NCBI GenBank assembly: GCA_902625725.1
Contig: CACOCY010000013.1
Location: 1-56,195 of the forward strand
DNA: 56,195 nucleotides
Reading direction: 5' to 3'
Origin: an uncultured SAR116 cluster alpha proteobacterium
GTDB lineage: Bacteria > Pseudomonadota > Alphaproteobacteria > Puniceispirillales > Puniceispirillaceae
Part shown: piece after piece, positions 26,838 through 36,131 of the stretch
Layout: each line of letters opens with the position of its first letter
Numbering within the stretch: the stretch's first letter is position 1
The notes under the pieces: generated by a model
Told to the model about the DNA's origin: nothing
Seen by the model: the letters and a program-made list of their open reading frames with translations, nothing else
Database searches by the model: none
Position numbers and translations under genes: made by a program

Positions 26838-28220
26838 TTATTGTGCGGTTATCTGGGACAACAGCTTATCAAGTGTTTCTTTTGCATCACCATAAAGCAT
26901 TCGAGAATTATCTTTAAAGAAGAGCGGATTTTCTATCCCTGAATATCCACGACCTTGACCACGTTTTGAAATGATGACTTGTTCTGCTTTCCAAACTTCT
27001 AAAACAGGCATCCCGGCAATTGGGCTATTTGGATCATCTTGCGCAGCTGGGTTAACAATGTCATTGGCACCAAGAATTATTACCATATCAGTGTTAGGAA
27101 AATCTTCATTTATCTCATCCATTTCTAACACTATATCATAAGGAACTTTCGCTTCAGCTAAGAGCACATTCATGTGCCCAGGTAGTCTACCTGCAACTGG
27201 GTGAATCGCAAATCGAACAACTTTACCTTTGTCTCTCAAACGTCGGGTAATCTCTGAGACAGTACTTTGCGCCTGAGCGACAGCCATTCCATAGCCGGGG
27301 ACAATGATAATATTTTGTGCATCTGCTAAATCTGAGGCAACTGAGGAAATATCTGTTGGTATCATCTCTCCCTCAACTTCATTTTGAGAGCTAGTTGAAG
27401 TACCCCAGCCACCTAAAATCACAGAAATGAAGTTTCTATTCATCGCTTTACACATTATATATGATAAAATAGCGCCGGACGCTCCAACAAGAGCACCGGT
27501 AACAATTAGTAGGTCATTTCCAAGTAAAAACCCTGTTGCTGCGGCAGCCCAGCCCGAATAGGAATTTAACATTGAGACGACAACAGGCATATCTGCACCG
27601 CCAATTGCCATCACAAGATGCGCTCCAAAAATTAAAGCTATAATAGTCATCAGATAAAGTGTCCAAGAGCCGGCATGGTCCAAAAACAAACCTCCAAGCC
27701 ATAAACAGAATAGGACAGCAGCTAAGTTTAACCAGTTTCTAGCTGGAAGTAGCAATGCTTTTCCGTCAATAGCCCCAGATAATTTTCCATAAGCGACAAC
27801 TGAACCTGTTGCAGTTACAGCACCAATAAACACTCCTATAAAAATTTCAACATCATGTATAACTAGCTCCGCTCCAATAAGTCCGGATGGAGGGTCAATA
27901 TGTGAATTAATGCCAATAAAAACAGCAGCTACTCCAACAAAAGTATGCAACGCTGCAACAAGCTGAGGCATGCCTGTCATTTCAACGCGCTGAGCTACGT
28001 ATGCCCCTATGATGGAACCTAATATAATCATAGGAATAATCCAACCAAAGCCAGATACTTGTGGTCCAAATACAGTGCCAAAAACAGCCAAAAACATGCC
28101 GACGATACCAAACCATACAGCTCTTTTTGCTTTTTCCTGATTAGAAAGACCACCAAGCGATAGAATAAACAGCACACTTGAAGCAATATAGATAGCAGTT
28201 ACAATATTCGAACTAAGCAT
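26838..28220 (-). CDS. pntB: NAD(P) transhydrogenase, beta subunit
   Basis: Inner-membrane proton-driven hydride transfer from NADH to NADP, the beta part with membrane domain II and the NADP-binding domain III. The 460 residues show about eight membrane helices up to residue 275, including [10 protein letters not shown] and the conserved histidine region [18 protein letters not shown] soluble domain begins at about 290: [15 protein letters not shown] (the GxGxxA-type NADP loop), [39 protein letters not shown] and [18 protein letters not shown]. All family blocks are intact. It follows pntA by 11 bases on the same strand. Confidence 0.95.
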   Translation of the reverse strand: MLSSNIVTAIYIASSVLFILSLGGLSNQEKAKRAVWFGIVGMFLAVFGTVFGPQVSGFGWIIPMIILGSIIGAYVAQRVEMTGMPQLVAALHTFVGVAAVFIGINSHIDPPSGLIGAELVIHDVEIFIGVFIGAVTATGSVVAYGKLSGAIDGKALLLPARNWLNLAAVLFCLWLGGLFLDHAGSWTLYLMTIIALIFGAHLVMAIGGADMPVVVSMLNSYSGWAAAATGFLLGNDLLIVTGALVGASGAILSYIMCKAMNRNFISVILGGWGTSTSSQNEVEGEMIPTDISSVASDLADAQNIIIVPGYGMAVAQAQSTVSEITRRLRDKGKVVRFAIHPVAGRLPGHMNVLLAEAKVPYDIVLEMDEINEDFPNTDMVIILGANDIVNPAAQDDPNSPIAGMPVLEVWKAEQVIISKRGQGRGYSGIENPLFFKDNSRMLYGDAKETLDKLLSQITAQ

Positions 28221-28231
28221 ATTTTGAGCCT

Positions 28232-29797
28232 TTAACTTTTTTGAAACATTGCGAGCATTCTTTTTGTTACCATGAATCCTCCGACAATATTAATGGTAGC
28301 AATCAGAACTGAAATACTTGCTAGTAACGTCACAATAAAACTGTTAGAACCTACCTGCAGTAAAGCACCAAGAATAATGATACCTGAAATAGCATTTGTT
28401 ACCGCCATTAATGGAGTGTGAAGCGCATGACTTACATTCCAGATAACCTGAAAGCCTACAAAGCAGGCTAACGCAAACACTATAAAATGTTGCATGAAAC
28501 TGGCTGGAGCATAATTACCAATCAGTAACATAAAAAGTCCGCCAACGATAAGAAGCGCTAATTGCTGTTGTCCAGATTTTCGTATAGCTGCCTGTTCTAA
28601 TATCGATAGCTCCTCTTTTGTAGGCCCCTTGTTTTCGGGAATAGATGTCTGTTTGCCAATGGCGGATACTTTCGGGGCTGGTGGTGGAAACATGGATGAG
28701 CCGTTATGGCATGCTAATGCGCCTCTTATAACATCATCTTTCAAATTTATATTGATTTTCCCGTCATTTTTGGGTGTTAGATCATCCAGCATATGGCGAA
28801 TGTTTGTTGCATATAATGTTGAGCTTTGAGCAGACATTCTACTTGGAAAGTCAGTGTATCCTATGATTTTAACGCCATTATTAGTTGTAACGACTTTGTT
28901 TGGTTTTGTTAGTTCACAGTTACCACCCTGTTCCGCAGCTAAGTCCACAATAACAGAACCTGGTTTCATTAAATTTACCATCTCTTCTGGCCATAATTTT
29001 GGAGCCGGTCTCCCAGGTATTAATGCAGTGGTGATAACAATATCAATTTCAGGAGCTTGTTCACGAAATAATGCCATTTCTTTTTCAATAAATTCTGGTG
29101 AGGCAGGTTTTGCATAGCCTCCTTCTCCTGAAATATCCTCATCAAACTCTAGCAATAGAAATTCAGCGCCCATAGACTCAATTTGTTCCGCTACTTCTGG
29201 ACGTACATCAAATGAGCGCACAACAGCACCTAGAGATTGTGCTGCACCAATTGCAGCGAGTCCGGCCACGCCTGCCCCGATTACAAGAACTTTTGCAGGG
29301 GGAACTTTTCCAGCTGCGGTTATCTGTCCAGTAAAGAACCTACCAAAATGGTTTCCTGCTTCTATTACAGCGCGATAGCCTGCTATGTTTGCCATTGAGG
29401 AAAGCGCATCCATTTTTTGTGCGCGACTTATTCTAGGAACCATATCCATGGCAATCTGATTACTACCAGACGCTATAACACGCTCCAACAACTCTTTATT
29501 TTGCGCAGGCCAAAAGAAGCTGATTATTGTCTTTCCCTTTTTGAGGTACTTCTCCTCAATTTGTTTTACTGCTTGCACTTTTATAATTATATCCGATTGT
29601 TTCCAAAGACTAGCAGCCGTTTTAACTATTTTAACGCCAACTGCTTTATAACTCGCGTCTGCAAATCCGGATTCAATTCCAGCACCTGTCTCAACGATGC
29701 ATTCAAAACCTAATTTTTGAAGCTGGACAGCACTATCTGGTGTCATTGCAACTCGCTTCTCACCAGTTTGAAGTTCTTTAGGTGCACCTATGATCAT
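28232..29797 (-). CDS. pntA: NAD(P) transhydrogenase, fused alpha subunit
   Basis: Carries the NAD-binding domain I and four membrane helices. I start at the ATG at 29797 (521 residues), which gives the family N-terminus [23 protein letters not shown] longer frame from 29833 is not family-like. The NAD site is [37 protein letters not shown] (about residues 164-200). The C-terminal part from about 420 has membrane helices ending [11 protein letters not shown]. This is the undivided E. coli-like alpha chain; many Alphaproteobacteria such as Rhodospirillum have it split in two (PntAA, PntAB). With pntB it forms an operon. Confidence 0.93.
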   Translation of the reverse strand: MIIGAPKELQTGEKRVAMTPDSAVQLQKLGFECIVETGAGIESGFADASYKAVGVKIVKTAASLWKQSDIIIKVQAVKQIEEKYLKKGKTIISFFWPAQNKELLERVIASGSNQIAMDMVPRISRAQKMDALSSMANIAGYRAVIEAGNHFGRFFTGQITAAGKVPPAKVLVIGAGVAGLAAIGAAQSLGAVVRSFDVRPEVAEQIESMGAEFLLLEFDEDISGEGGYAKPASPEFIEKEMALFREQAPEIDIVITTALIPGRPAPKLWPEEMVNLMKPGSVIVDLAAEQGGNCELTKPNKVVTTNNGVKIIGYTDFPSRMSAQSSTLYATNIRHMLDDLTPKNDGKININLKDDVIRGALACHNGSSMFPPPAPKVSAIGKQTSIPENKGPTKEELSILEQAAIRKSGQQQLALLIVGGLFMLLIGNYAPASFMQHFIVFALACFVGFQVIWNVSHALHTPLMAVTNAISGIIILGALLQVGSNSFIVTLLASISVLIATINIVGGFMVTKRMLAMFQKS

Positions 29798-29956
29798 TTT
29801 ATAAAGTTCCGTTTCGAATATATTCCCAGCCAAGGGTTAAATGTAAACGTTTTAGACTGTTTACAACTACTAGTTTTTGCATCAATTTGGGAAAGTTTCA
29901 CAAACACTGTTTTGGAGAAGCTATTTTTTTAAAATTAATTTGATTTTATCGAAAAG

Positions 29957-29987
29957 AAAACCGCCCCATAAACTGAGGGACGGTTTT
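29957..29987 (-). terminator. Rho-independent terminator after rpsU
   Basis: Read on the minus strand, AAAACCG-T-CCC and GGG-C-GGTTTT form an 11-position stem with one mismatch around a 9-base loop. TTTTC repeats follow. It lies 30 bases past the rpsU stop. The stem is nearly symmetric, but the T-rich tail fits the minus strand best. Confidence 0.7.
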
Positions 29988-30017
29988 CATTTTCGCTAGC
30001 CCACTGCATATCAAGAA

Positions 30018-30221
30018 TTAATAACCTTCACGTTCCATTCTCTTTCGCATAAGTTTACGCACACGACGTGTTGATTCCGCTGCTTCACGGGCACGACGTT
30101 CAGAAGGTTTCTCAAAGTTACGCCTGTTCTTCATCTCGCGAAACATACCTTCGCGTTGCATCTTTTTTTTAAGTACCCTGAGTGCTTGATCTACATTATT
30201 TTCTCTTACAGCGACGTACAC
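30018..30221 (-). CDS. rpsU: 30S ribosomal protein S21
   Basis: A 67-residue basic protein of the small ribosomal subunit. The sequence [42 protein letters not shown] matches S21 over its full length, and the C-terminal Arg/Lys-rich helix binds 16S rRNA. The start codon is GTG, preceded at nine bases by AAGGA, and the family N-terminus confirms it. It is divergent from the COQ9 gene, a conserved alphaproteobacterial arrangement, and is followed by a clear terminator. Confidence 0.96.
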   Translation of the reverse strand: MYVAVRENNVDQALRVLKKKMQREGMFREMKNRRNFEKPSERRAREAAESTRRVRKLMRKRMEREGY

Positions 30222-30292
30222 AGATTATTATCCTTATTATCTTTTCCATAATTGACTTTAAAAATTGAAGGCATGTCATATCATATTTATAA

Positions 30293-30308
30293 AATATTTG
30301 CAAATATT
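30293..30308. promoter_or_regulatory. 16-bp perfect palindrome in the rpsU/COQ9 divergent region
   Basis: AATATTTG-CAAATATT is a perfect inverted repeat with no spacer, 65 bases before the COQ9 start and 72 before rpsU. It could be an operator shared by both genes. Its AT richness lowers its weight. Confidence 0.35.
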
Positions 30309-30372
30309 GTCTTTGTTCAAGATTCACCATATGTTAACGAACAAGAAGAAAAACTAAATCTATGGATTCAAT

Positions 30373-31044
30373 ATGAATGAAACTACTAGTATAGACGATA
30401 CGAAACGCTCTAAATTCGTACGCGCTTGTTTAGTGCATGTACCTTTTGACGGCTGGAGCCAACGTAGCTTAGAACTTGCGGCTGAGGATTGTGGTTTAAC
30501 GAAAAGTGATGTTTCACGAATATTACCTCGCGGCGTTATTCAAGCTATAGAAATTTATGCAAATTTAGCAGATGACGATATGGTGTCAGCTTTTAATGCG
30601 AAAATGATTAACACTGATAGTTTTCCAAGAGGAATGACCGAAAAAATTAAATTTATGATTACTGAGCGATTAGAACAAGCTCTCCCTCAAAAAGAGGTGG
30701 TAAGAAAAACAATTCAGTATCTTTGCAATCCAAAACATTTTCAGCTCAGTCAAAGAATACTTTATAAAACAATTGACCGGATTTGGCTTGAAGCGGGTGA
30801 TGATTCAACAGACATTAATTTTTATACCAAACGTGGTTTATTAGGCGCTACATATAGTTCGACTTTACTTTTTTATCTCGCTGACAAGTCGGGTTCAATA
30901 GAGAATACATCTGCTTTTTTGGACCGGAGATTGAAAGAAATATCATTTATCCCTAAGGTAACTAAACCTATTGAAAAGCAAGCTAAATTTGTGTTTTCAG
31001 GTGTTGGTAGGATTGTCTCTAGGTTAGCTAAAAATCTCTCTTAG
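30373..31044 (+). CDS. COQ9 family protein
   Basis: A 223-residue homologue of COQ9, a lipid-binding, TetR-like protein that in mitochondria supports COQ7 hydroxylation during ubiquinone synthesis. It shows HVPFDGWSQRSLELAAEDCGL near residues 23-43. DDMVSAFN and MTEKIKFMITERLEQ follow, then the hallmark C-terminal block DDSTDINFYTKRGLLGATYSSTLLFYLADKSG near residues 148-180. TKRGLLGAVYSSTLLYWL-type sequence is the family signature. The C-terminus may be amphipathic and membrane-associating. The position beside rpsU is conserved in Alphaproteobacteria. Confidence 0.92.
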   Translation: MNETTSIDDTKRSKFVRACLVHVPFDGWSQRSLELAAEDCGLTKSDVSRILPRGVIQAIEIYANLADDDMVSAFNAKMINTDSFPRGMTEKIKFMITERLEQALPQKEVVRKTIQYLCNPKHFQLSQRILYKTIDRIWLEAGDDSTDINFYTKRGLLGATYSSTLLFYLADKSGSIENTSAFLDRRLKEISFIPKVTKPIEKQAKFVFSGVGRIVSRLAKNLS

Positions 31045-31187
31045 CAAATAAACAAACGTGGATAAAAGCACTTAGGCATAATTAAATCTGCTATTTTTTT
31101 CATATCTGATTTCAATTTTGCCTTAAACTTAAAAAAAGTTTATAGAAGAGCAGACAAAATCTGACTTGAATAAAAAGGATAAGTTAT

Positions 31188-32102
31188 ATGCCCATCAGGG
31201 TTCCAGACAATTTACCAGCTTTAGACGATTTAACTGCGGAAGGGGTGGATTTGATTGCCTCTGGGCAAGCCACCAAGCAAGATATTCGTCCTCTTAGATT
31301 AATAATGCTGAATTTAATGCCGACAAAAAAAACAACGGAAATTCAGTTTGCTAGACTATTCGGTTGCTCCCCTCTACAAGTTGAACTTATCCTAATGACC
31401 ACAGAAAGTTATACCCCTAAAAACACAGAGCCTGCTTATTTGCGACGGTTCTATAGGAGATTAAGTGATGTTGAAGGAGAGTTTTTCGACGCTTTAATCG
31501 TAACAGGCGCACCTATTGAAAAGAAACCATTTGAAGAGGTGAGTTACTGGCAAGAGTTAGTGGATATTTTGAATTGGTCAAAAACCCACTGCTTTAGGCG
31601 GTTGGGTATATGTTGGGGTGCGCAAGCACTCTTATATCACTTTTATGGCTTGCCTAAATATCAGATGAAGAAAAAATTGTTTGGTATTTTTGAACACTCT
31701 ATCACCTCTCATTCTGGCCGTCTTATGCATGGATTTACAACTACATTTCCTATGCCGGTTTCGCGTTATACAATGAACAAAAAGCAAGATTTGGTAGACC
31801 TGGAGTTAGATATTCTTGCTGAAAGTGCCGAGATTGGAGTGGGTATGGCTCGTGATAAATCTACAGGAGATCTTTTTGTGCTTAATCATTTGGAATATGA
31901 CGCAGAGACTCTTAATGCTGAATATTTACGTGATAAACGAGATGGTCTAAACACTCCAATGCCCCAAAATTATTTTCCTCAAAATAATTCAGAGTTAGAG
32001 CCTCAAAATTATTGGCGACCATTTGCTTATCTATTATGTGCAAATTGGCTTAATGATCTTTATCAAGATACTTTTTTCGATTTAAACAAGCTAGCTAATT
32101 AG
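31188..32102 (+). CDS. metA: Homoserine O-acyltransferase MetA (acetyl-CoA type predicted)
   Basis: Activates homoserine for methionine synthesis. The 304 residues match MetA throughout: MPIRVPDNLPA, LRLIMLNLMPTKKTTEIQFARLFG, and GICWGAQALLYHFYG with the catalytic Cys142. The His and Glu of the triad are expected in SVSRYTMN-like and HLEYDAETL blocks (PVSRYTMN and NHLEYDAETL here). Residue 111 in TGAPIE is Glu. In characterised MetA proteins Glu at this site goes with acetyl-CoA and Gly with succinyl-CoA, so this one is predicted to be an acetyltransferase. AAAGGATAAG precedes the ATG. The 143-base leader shows no clear SAM riboswitch. Confidence 0.93.
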   Translation: MPIRVPDNLPALDDLTAEGVDLIASGQATKQDIRPLRLIMLNLMPTKKTTEIQFARLFGCSPLQVELILMTTESYTPKNTEPAYLRRFYRRLSDVEGEFFDALIVTGAPIEKKPFEEVSYWQELVDILNWSKTHCFRRLGICWGAQALLYHFYGLPKYQMKKKLFGIFEHSITSHSGRLMHGFTTTFPMPVSRYTMNKKQDLVDLELDILAESAEIGVGMARDKSTGDLFVLNHLEYDAETLNAEYLRDKRDGLNTPMPQNYFPQNNSELEPQNYWRPFAYLLCANWLNDLYQDTFFDLNKLAN

Positions 32103-32159
32103 CTTTCCTAAGAATTTATCTATTTAATTAGTTTCTAAAGTATTAGCTTGATGGCTATT

Positions 32160-33215
32160 CTATTCTTTCCAAGTAATATGGCCCATTTTTCTGTTTGTTT
32201 TTGTCTCTGCTTTCCCATATTCATGAACGTAATTTCCTGAGGCATGATATCCACTTGATATTCTTGCTGCTGTTTGACCAAGAATATTTTCCATGTGCCA
32301 TCTACCATCTACACTTACATCTCCGAGCGGAAGACCACTCACACACCTAACAAGTTGATGAAATTGACTTGTCTTACACCCCTCGATTGTCCAATGAAAA
32401 GAATTATGAGGTCTTGGAGCAATCTCGTTGAAAACCAGGGTGTTTTCTTCTAGCAAAAATAATTCTATCGTCAGAAGACCAACTATTTCTAAATGATCAG
32501 CGATCAATTTGGCATAATTATATCCCGCCTCAATTATTCTGCTTGGCAAAATTGCGGGCGCTGTTGAATGAACTAAAATGCCGTTTTCATGATGATTAAT
32601 GGTAGGCGGAAAACATTTTATTGCACCCTCAATAGTCCGGGCAATTAGAATGCTAATTTCGTTTTTAAAATCAACTAAAGTCTCAAGAATTGCAAGTTCA
32701 GTATTTATCTGCTGCCATAAACTTTCAAAGTTATCACCCATATGAGCTCTTATTTGGCCTTTCCCATCATACCCGAACTTTGCTGTCTTAAGGATGGCCT
32801 CGCCATTCAATAAATTCATGGCATTGATTAAGTCGTCGGTTGATTTCACCCTCCAGTAAGGTGCAGTTGGTATACCTAAAAATCTTGCTGTGTCTTTTTC
32901 TTCTAGTCTATTTTGCGCCGTCGCAAGCGCCTTTATTCCAGGACTCACAAGAATTTTTTCTGGAGCCAATTCTAGTGCCGTTACAGGCACGTTTTCAAAT
33001 TCACACACTACCGCATCTACCATGCTATAAAATTCTCTAAGTGCCTTTTCGTCAGTATATTCTCCGGTTGTAAACGCGTTACAAACCTGGCCTGCAGGTG
33101 AGTTTTCTGTATCAGGTGAGAATATATGACAAGAGATGCCGTAGTCAGAGGCCGCCTGTACAGTCATTCTACCTAATTGGCCACTACCAATAATGCCTAG
33201 TTTAAGATTTGCCAT
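32160..33215 (-). CDS. purK: 5-(carboxyamino)imidazole ribonucleotide synthase
   Basis: An ATP-grasp enzyme that carboxylates AIR with bicarbonate in purine synthesis. The 351 residues start LKLGIIGSGQLGRMTVQAASDYGI. AILKTAKFGYDGKGQ near residues 139-153 is the ATP-grasp Lys/glycine loop. ETLVDFKNEISILIART and VFNEIAPRPHNSFHWTIEGCKTSQFHQLVRCVSGLPLGD (about 263-300) carry the metal ligands and substrate site. The ATG overlaps the purE stop by one base (TAATG), so purE and purK form a coupled operon. Confidence 0.95.
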   Translation of the reverse strand: MANLKLGIIGSGQLGRMTVQAASDYGISCHIFSPDTENSPAGQVCNAFTTGEYTDEKALREFYSMVDAVVCEFENVPVTALELAPEKILVSPGIKALATAQNRLEEKDTARFLGIPTAPYWRVKSTDDLINAMNLLNGEAILKTAKFGYDGKGQIRAHMGDNFESLWQQINTELAILETLVDFKNEISILIARTIEGAIKCFPPTINHHENGILVHSTAPAILPSRIIEAGYNYAKLIADHLEIVGLLTIELFLLEENTLVFNEIAPRPHNSFHWTIEGCKTSQFHQLVRCVSGLPLGDVSVDGRWHMENILGQTAARISSGYHASGNYVHEYGKAETKTNRKMGHITWKE

Positions 33216-33706
33216 TAATTACTCGGATATAACGCAACCTTTTCACTTTGGTTCTTTCTCCATTTTTTAAGTGAATTTGAGATGTTTTTATTTTCAAGTG
33301 AGAGAATTTTTGCAGCAAATAAGGCAGAATTTTTAGCACCAGCGTGGCCAATTGCGAAGGTAGCAACTGGAATTCCTGCAGGCATTTGAACAATAGAATA
33401 TAGGGAGTCTAATCCCTTTAAAGCTTGAGTTTCAATAGGTACCCCTAAAACTGGTATTTGGGTATAAGAAGCAACCATACCCGGAAGATGTGCCGCGCCT
33501 CCCGCACCTGCAATTATTACTTTAATACCATTCGAGGCAGCTGATTTCGCGAATTCTGACATTCTATCGGGAGTTCGATGTGCAGATATAATTTTTTTTT
33601 CGTGAGTGATATTAAGCTCATCTAAAACAAAAGATGCATCGGACATTACAGACCAGTCGGTTTGGCTGCCCATAATTATAGATACCTCTGCTACCATCTT
33701 TTTCAT
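33215..33706 (-). CDS. purE: N5-carboxyaminoimidazole ribonucleotide mutase
   Basis: Converts N5-CAIR to CAIR in purine synthesis, as an octamer. I start at the ATG at 33706 (163 residues), because GAGAGTGAT lies just before it and the family N-terminus follows. The open frame extends 12 codons further up without a clear site. It shows SIIMGSQTDWSVMSDA, the catalytic SAHRTPDRM near residues 43-51, and GAGGAAHLPGMVASYTQIPVLGVP near 67-90. This is the class I (bacterial mutase) form that works with PurK. It is the first gene of the purEK pair. Confidence 0.95.
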   Translation of the reverse strand: MKKMVAEVSIIMGSQTDWSVMSDASFVLDELNITHEKKIISAHRTPDRMSEFAKSAASNGIKVIIAGAGGAAHLPGMVASYTQIPVLGVPIETQALKGLDSLYSIVQMPAGIPVATFAIGHAGAKNSALFAAKILSLENKNISNSLKKWRKNQSEKVALYPSN

Positions 33707-33784
33707 AAATATCACTCTCTTAATAGTATGTGGGTGGTTCAAATTTTTAACATTTAATTATCATTATCTTATTTGCACAGCAAA

Positions 33785-33991
33785 TTAGGCTATAATGTCG
33801 GGGACAATTAGCGCTTTTAATTTAATGATCTCATCTTTCAATCCTAATTTTCTTTTCTTCAACCTTTGCAATTGAAGCTGATCAAATCCTTGTACACTGA
33901 CCATAGAATTTATAACAGCGTCTAAATCTCTATGTTCTGATAATAGCTCTTCAAGTTTTTTCTGTATATTATTTGCTTGTGAATCTTGCAT
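33785..33991 (-). CDS. DUF465 / YdcH family small protein
   Basis: A 68-residue protein of the DUF465 family, which forms small helical hairpins of unknown role. It shows EELLSEHRDLDAVINSM (about residues 14-30) and QLQRLKKRKLGLKDEIIKLK (about 40-59). The H-x-x-LD and LKKxKLxLKDEI patterns define the family. It stands alone upstream of purE on the same strand, 79 bases away. Confidence 0.85.
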   Translation of the reverse strand: MQDSQANNIQKKLEELLSEHRDLDAVINSMVSVQGFDQLQLQRLKKRKLGLKDEIIKLKALIVPDIIA

Positions 33992-34083
33992 AGCTTTTTA
34001 GCTTTTTGCGGAAAAAATTTCGTTAGTCTTTTTAAGTCAGTAATTTGAGAAAATTTCAAGACCGTTTGCAATATTAAACTTAT

Positions 34084-34650
34084 TTATGGGATCTCAGTTA
34101 ATCTTTCTATTTGTTCTTCATCTGCTTTAGGTTTTCCACCAGCTTTTTCAATTGCGGTATTTAAGTCAGTTTGCGTGCAAAGACCTAGCATTGCGGGGTG
34201 CTTTGCTGTAATATTTGAAATATTCCAGTGGGTGCGTTCTCTAATCTTTTTTATTGTTTCTTTTGTCGTACCAATAAGTTTTCCAATTTGGGCATCTGAT
34301 ATCTCTGGATGGTGTTTTACCACCCAAGCGATCGCATCTGGCTTATCCCCACGACGAGCAACTGGTACATATCGAGGTCCCTTGGTACGGGAAGTTGGCT
34401 GAGGAAGATTTGTTTTGCTTTGGACTAGTTTTGCTTCCCTATTGAGTTCACACCTATCGATTTCTGATTTGCTGAGTTGACCGTTGACAATAGGATCATA
34501 TCCTTGAATTCCTACAGCAACCTCACCGTCCGCGATTGCCTGAACCTCGAGAATATGTAGGTCACAAAATTCTCCAATTTGTTCGAAACTTAAACCAGTG
34601 TTGTCAATAAGCCAAACAGCGGTTGCTTTGGGCATAAGCAGTTGTGTCAT
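34084..34650 (-). CDS. trcR: DUF1013 / TrcR-type cell cycle transcriptional regulator
   Basis: A 188-residue DNA-binding protein of the DUF1013 family, restricted to Alphaproteobacteria. A member was named TrcR for binding RNA polymerase at cell-cycle promoters. It begins TQLLMPKATAVWLIDNTGLSFEQIGEFCDLHILEVQAIADGEVAVGIQGYDPI, the family signature with one HTH-like segment. A second HTH-like part is PDAIAWVVKHHPEISDAQIGKLIGTTKETIKKIRERTHWN (about residues 103-142). The tail is acidic and variable. It is a single gene with a long upstream spacer. Confidence 0.87.
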   Translation of the reverse strand: MTQLLMPKATAVWLIDNTGLSFEQIGEFCDLHILEVQAIADGEVAVGIQGYDPIVNGQLSKSEIDRCELNREAKLVQSKTNLPQPTSRTKGPRYVPVARRGDKPDAIAWVVKHHPEISDAQIGKLIGTTKETIKKIRERTHWNISNITAKHPAMLGLCTQTDLNTAIEKAGGKPKADEEQIERLTEIP

Positions 34651-35110
34651 TGAAATCTCTCTCTTTATCTAAGTTGATAATTTTAATACGCACTCAAAAC
34701 TTAAAAATGGGATGTACGCCCTCTTATATAGAGATGATTGCTAATTTTTCAAAGTTTGCTTTTATTATATCATAACATTTCAAACTATTTAAGTGTTAAG
34801 CTAAATTTACAATTTTTGTTTGCTGAACTGAATTCGGATAAATAGTTAAACATTAAGTCCACAGTGGCTGGCTAAAGTTCTTTTTTTAATAATACAGCAA
34901 TAATAATTGTAAAAAAATGATACGTTAAGTAATGCAAGGGCTGACAGAGCATCAAGCAAAAAATTTTTTATTTTATGCTAGGGAAGAACAAAAAAGATTG
35001 CTGATTTGGCCTCTTTTTTTTTACCTTCAATAACAATTGAAAGATCTAAGAGCATAATATTGTCATAGATCAAGGCTGGTGGTCAAAACCAAAATATCTG
35101 CCTAACGATG
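34651..35110. other. 460-base spacer between ygfZ and trcR
   Basis: No protein gene is seen. On the minus strand, about 85-125 bases past the ygfZ stop (34985-35025), AAAAAAGA and TCTTTTTT flank a 14-base loop and could end ygfZ transcription. TTCAAT-TGTT-ATTGAA (35028-35043) is a perfect 6-bp inverted repeat. The last 100 bases before trcR should hold its promoter. A small RNA is possible in a spacer this long, but I see no family signature. Confidence 0.35.
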
Positions 35111-36028
35111 TTATTTGTTTACAGTTTTGAGTTGGTACCAATGAGGTATTTCAATATTTATAGACCCCAAGTTTGATTTCAATGTTTTTTTTGCATTAAT
35201 ATTTGATTTTATAGCATCAAGTCGAAGAGTCGCAAGAGCCAGATAATTGCCATTTTCTAATTTAACAGAACTATGGCAAATACCAATTTCTTTCTCATCT
35301 TGAAAAATACGCATGTCTTTTTCAAGAACAGCTTCGGAAGAAATAGGGATGAGACTTTTTTTAACCAAACCGCGATATTTGGTTCTGGCTGTTACTTCCT
35401 GTCCGATAAAGCATCCTTTGTTAAAGTCAACTGCTGAAAAGATATCCAGATTAGCTTCTAATACCAGAGCGCGGTTTTGGGGCAAATCCGTTTTTCCTAA
35501 TGGAACCATATTACTAATTCGTATTTTTTCCCAGGCGGTTAGTTTAACCTCTTTCCAATTTCGTTTTGCTCCTTTGCTAATTTTATCATTTTTTATTAAA
35601 TGTAAACCTAAAGCGGAGCATCTTGGATCTTTAAAAATTAGCTCATTATCATTTAAGCTTGCTCTGATTTCTTTTATCTCCTTTGATGTAAAGGGTTTTT
35701 CATTCTTGTAAAAAAGATGACCAGAACACCACTTTTCTAAAATTTTAATTGTTATTATTTTTCTTAGCCTATACATTTCAAACCTTTTTTTGAGGTCCGA
35801 AATTTGGTCTTTATTGACCTCTATCCAAAAACGATTAGCCTGAATACGGAAGATAAGCATATCATGTAAAATTCTGCCCTGAGGCGAGAGGAGACAAGAC
35901 ATCTGCATTTCACCCACGGGTAATGTTATAACCTCTGCAGTGAGTAAATCATTTAGAAATGAGCAAACCTGTTCTCCTTTTAGTTCAATCGCAGCGCGTT
36001 CATGTTTTGGAGAATAAAAAAGGGTCAT
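35111..36028 (-). CDS. ygfZ: Folate-binding protein YgfZ (GcvT-like)
   Basis: A tetrahydrofolate-dependent helper of iron-sulfur cluster assembly, related to GcvT and mitochondrial IBA57. I start at the ATG at 36028 (305 residues); the open frame runs 11 codons further up. It shows ERAAIELKGEQVCSFLNDLLTAEV and CLLSPQGRILHDMLIFRI near residues 45-65. The diagnostic KGCFIGQEVTARTKYRGLVKKSLIP lies near 205-230, with its conserved Cys. The central domain is less conserved. With SufE in the same window it fits general iron-sulfur metabolism, but it is not in an operon with suf genes. Confidence 0.9.
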   Translation of the reverse strand: MTLFYSPKHERAAIELKGEQVCSFLNDLLTAEVITLPVGEMQMSCLLSPQGRILHDMLIFRIQANRFWIEVNKDQISDLKKRFEMYRLRKIITIKILEKWCSGHLFYKNEKPFTSKEIKEIRASLNDNELIFKDPRCSALGLHLIKNDKISKGAKRNWKEVKLTAWEKIRISNMVPLGKTDLPQNRALVLEANLDIFSAVDFNKGCFIGQEVTARTKYRGLVKKSLIPISSEAVLEKDMRIFQDEKEIGICHSSVKLENGNYLALATLRLDAIKSNINAKKTLKSNLGSINIEIPHWYQLKTVNK

Positions 36029-36131
36029 AATTATAATCCGTTTAAAATGTTGCTTTAGCAAATTTATATTAATTTAGTGAAAGTAATGTTGGTATAAAAA
36101 TATCAATAGTGGGTTTTAATTCAAACTCTTT

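Noticed and set aside
31045-31187. SAM-II riboswitch upstream of metA
   Set aside because: Alphaproteobacterial metA genes often carry one, so I looked for the paired stem with the conserved GATTTAA and GCTAAAAAGG-type segments. The AT-rich leader has no matching pseudoknot.
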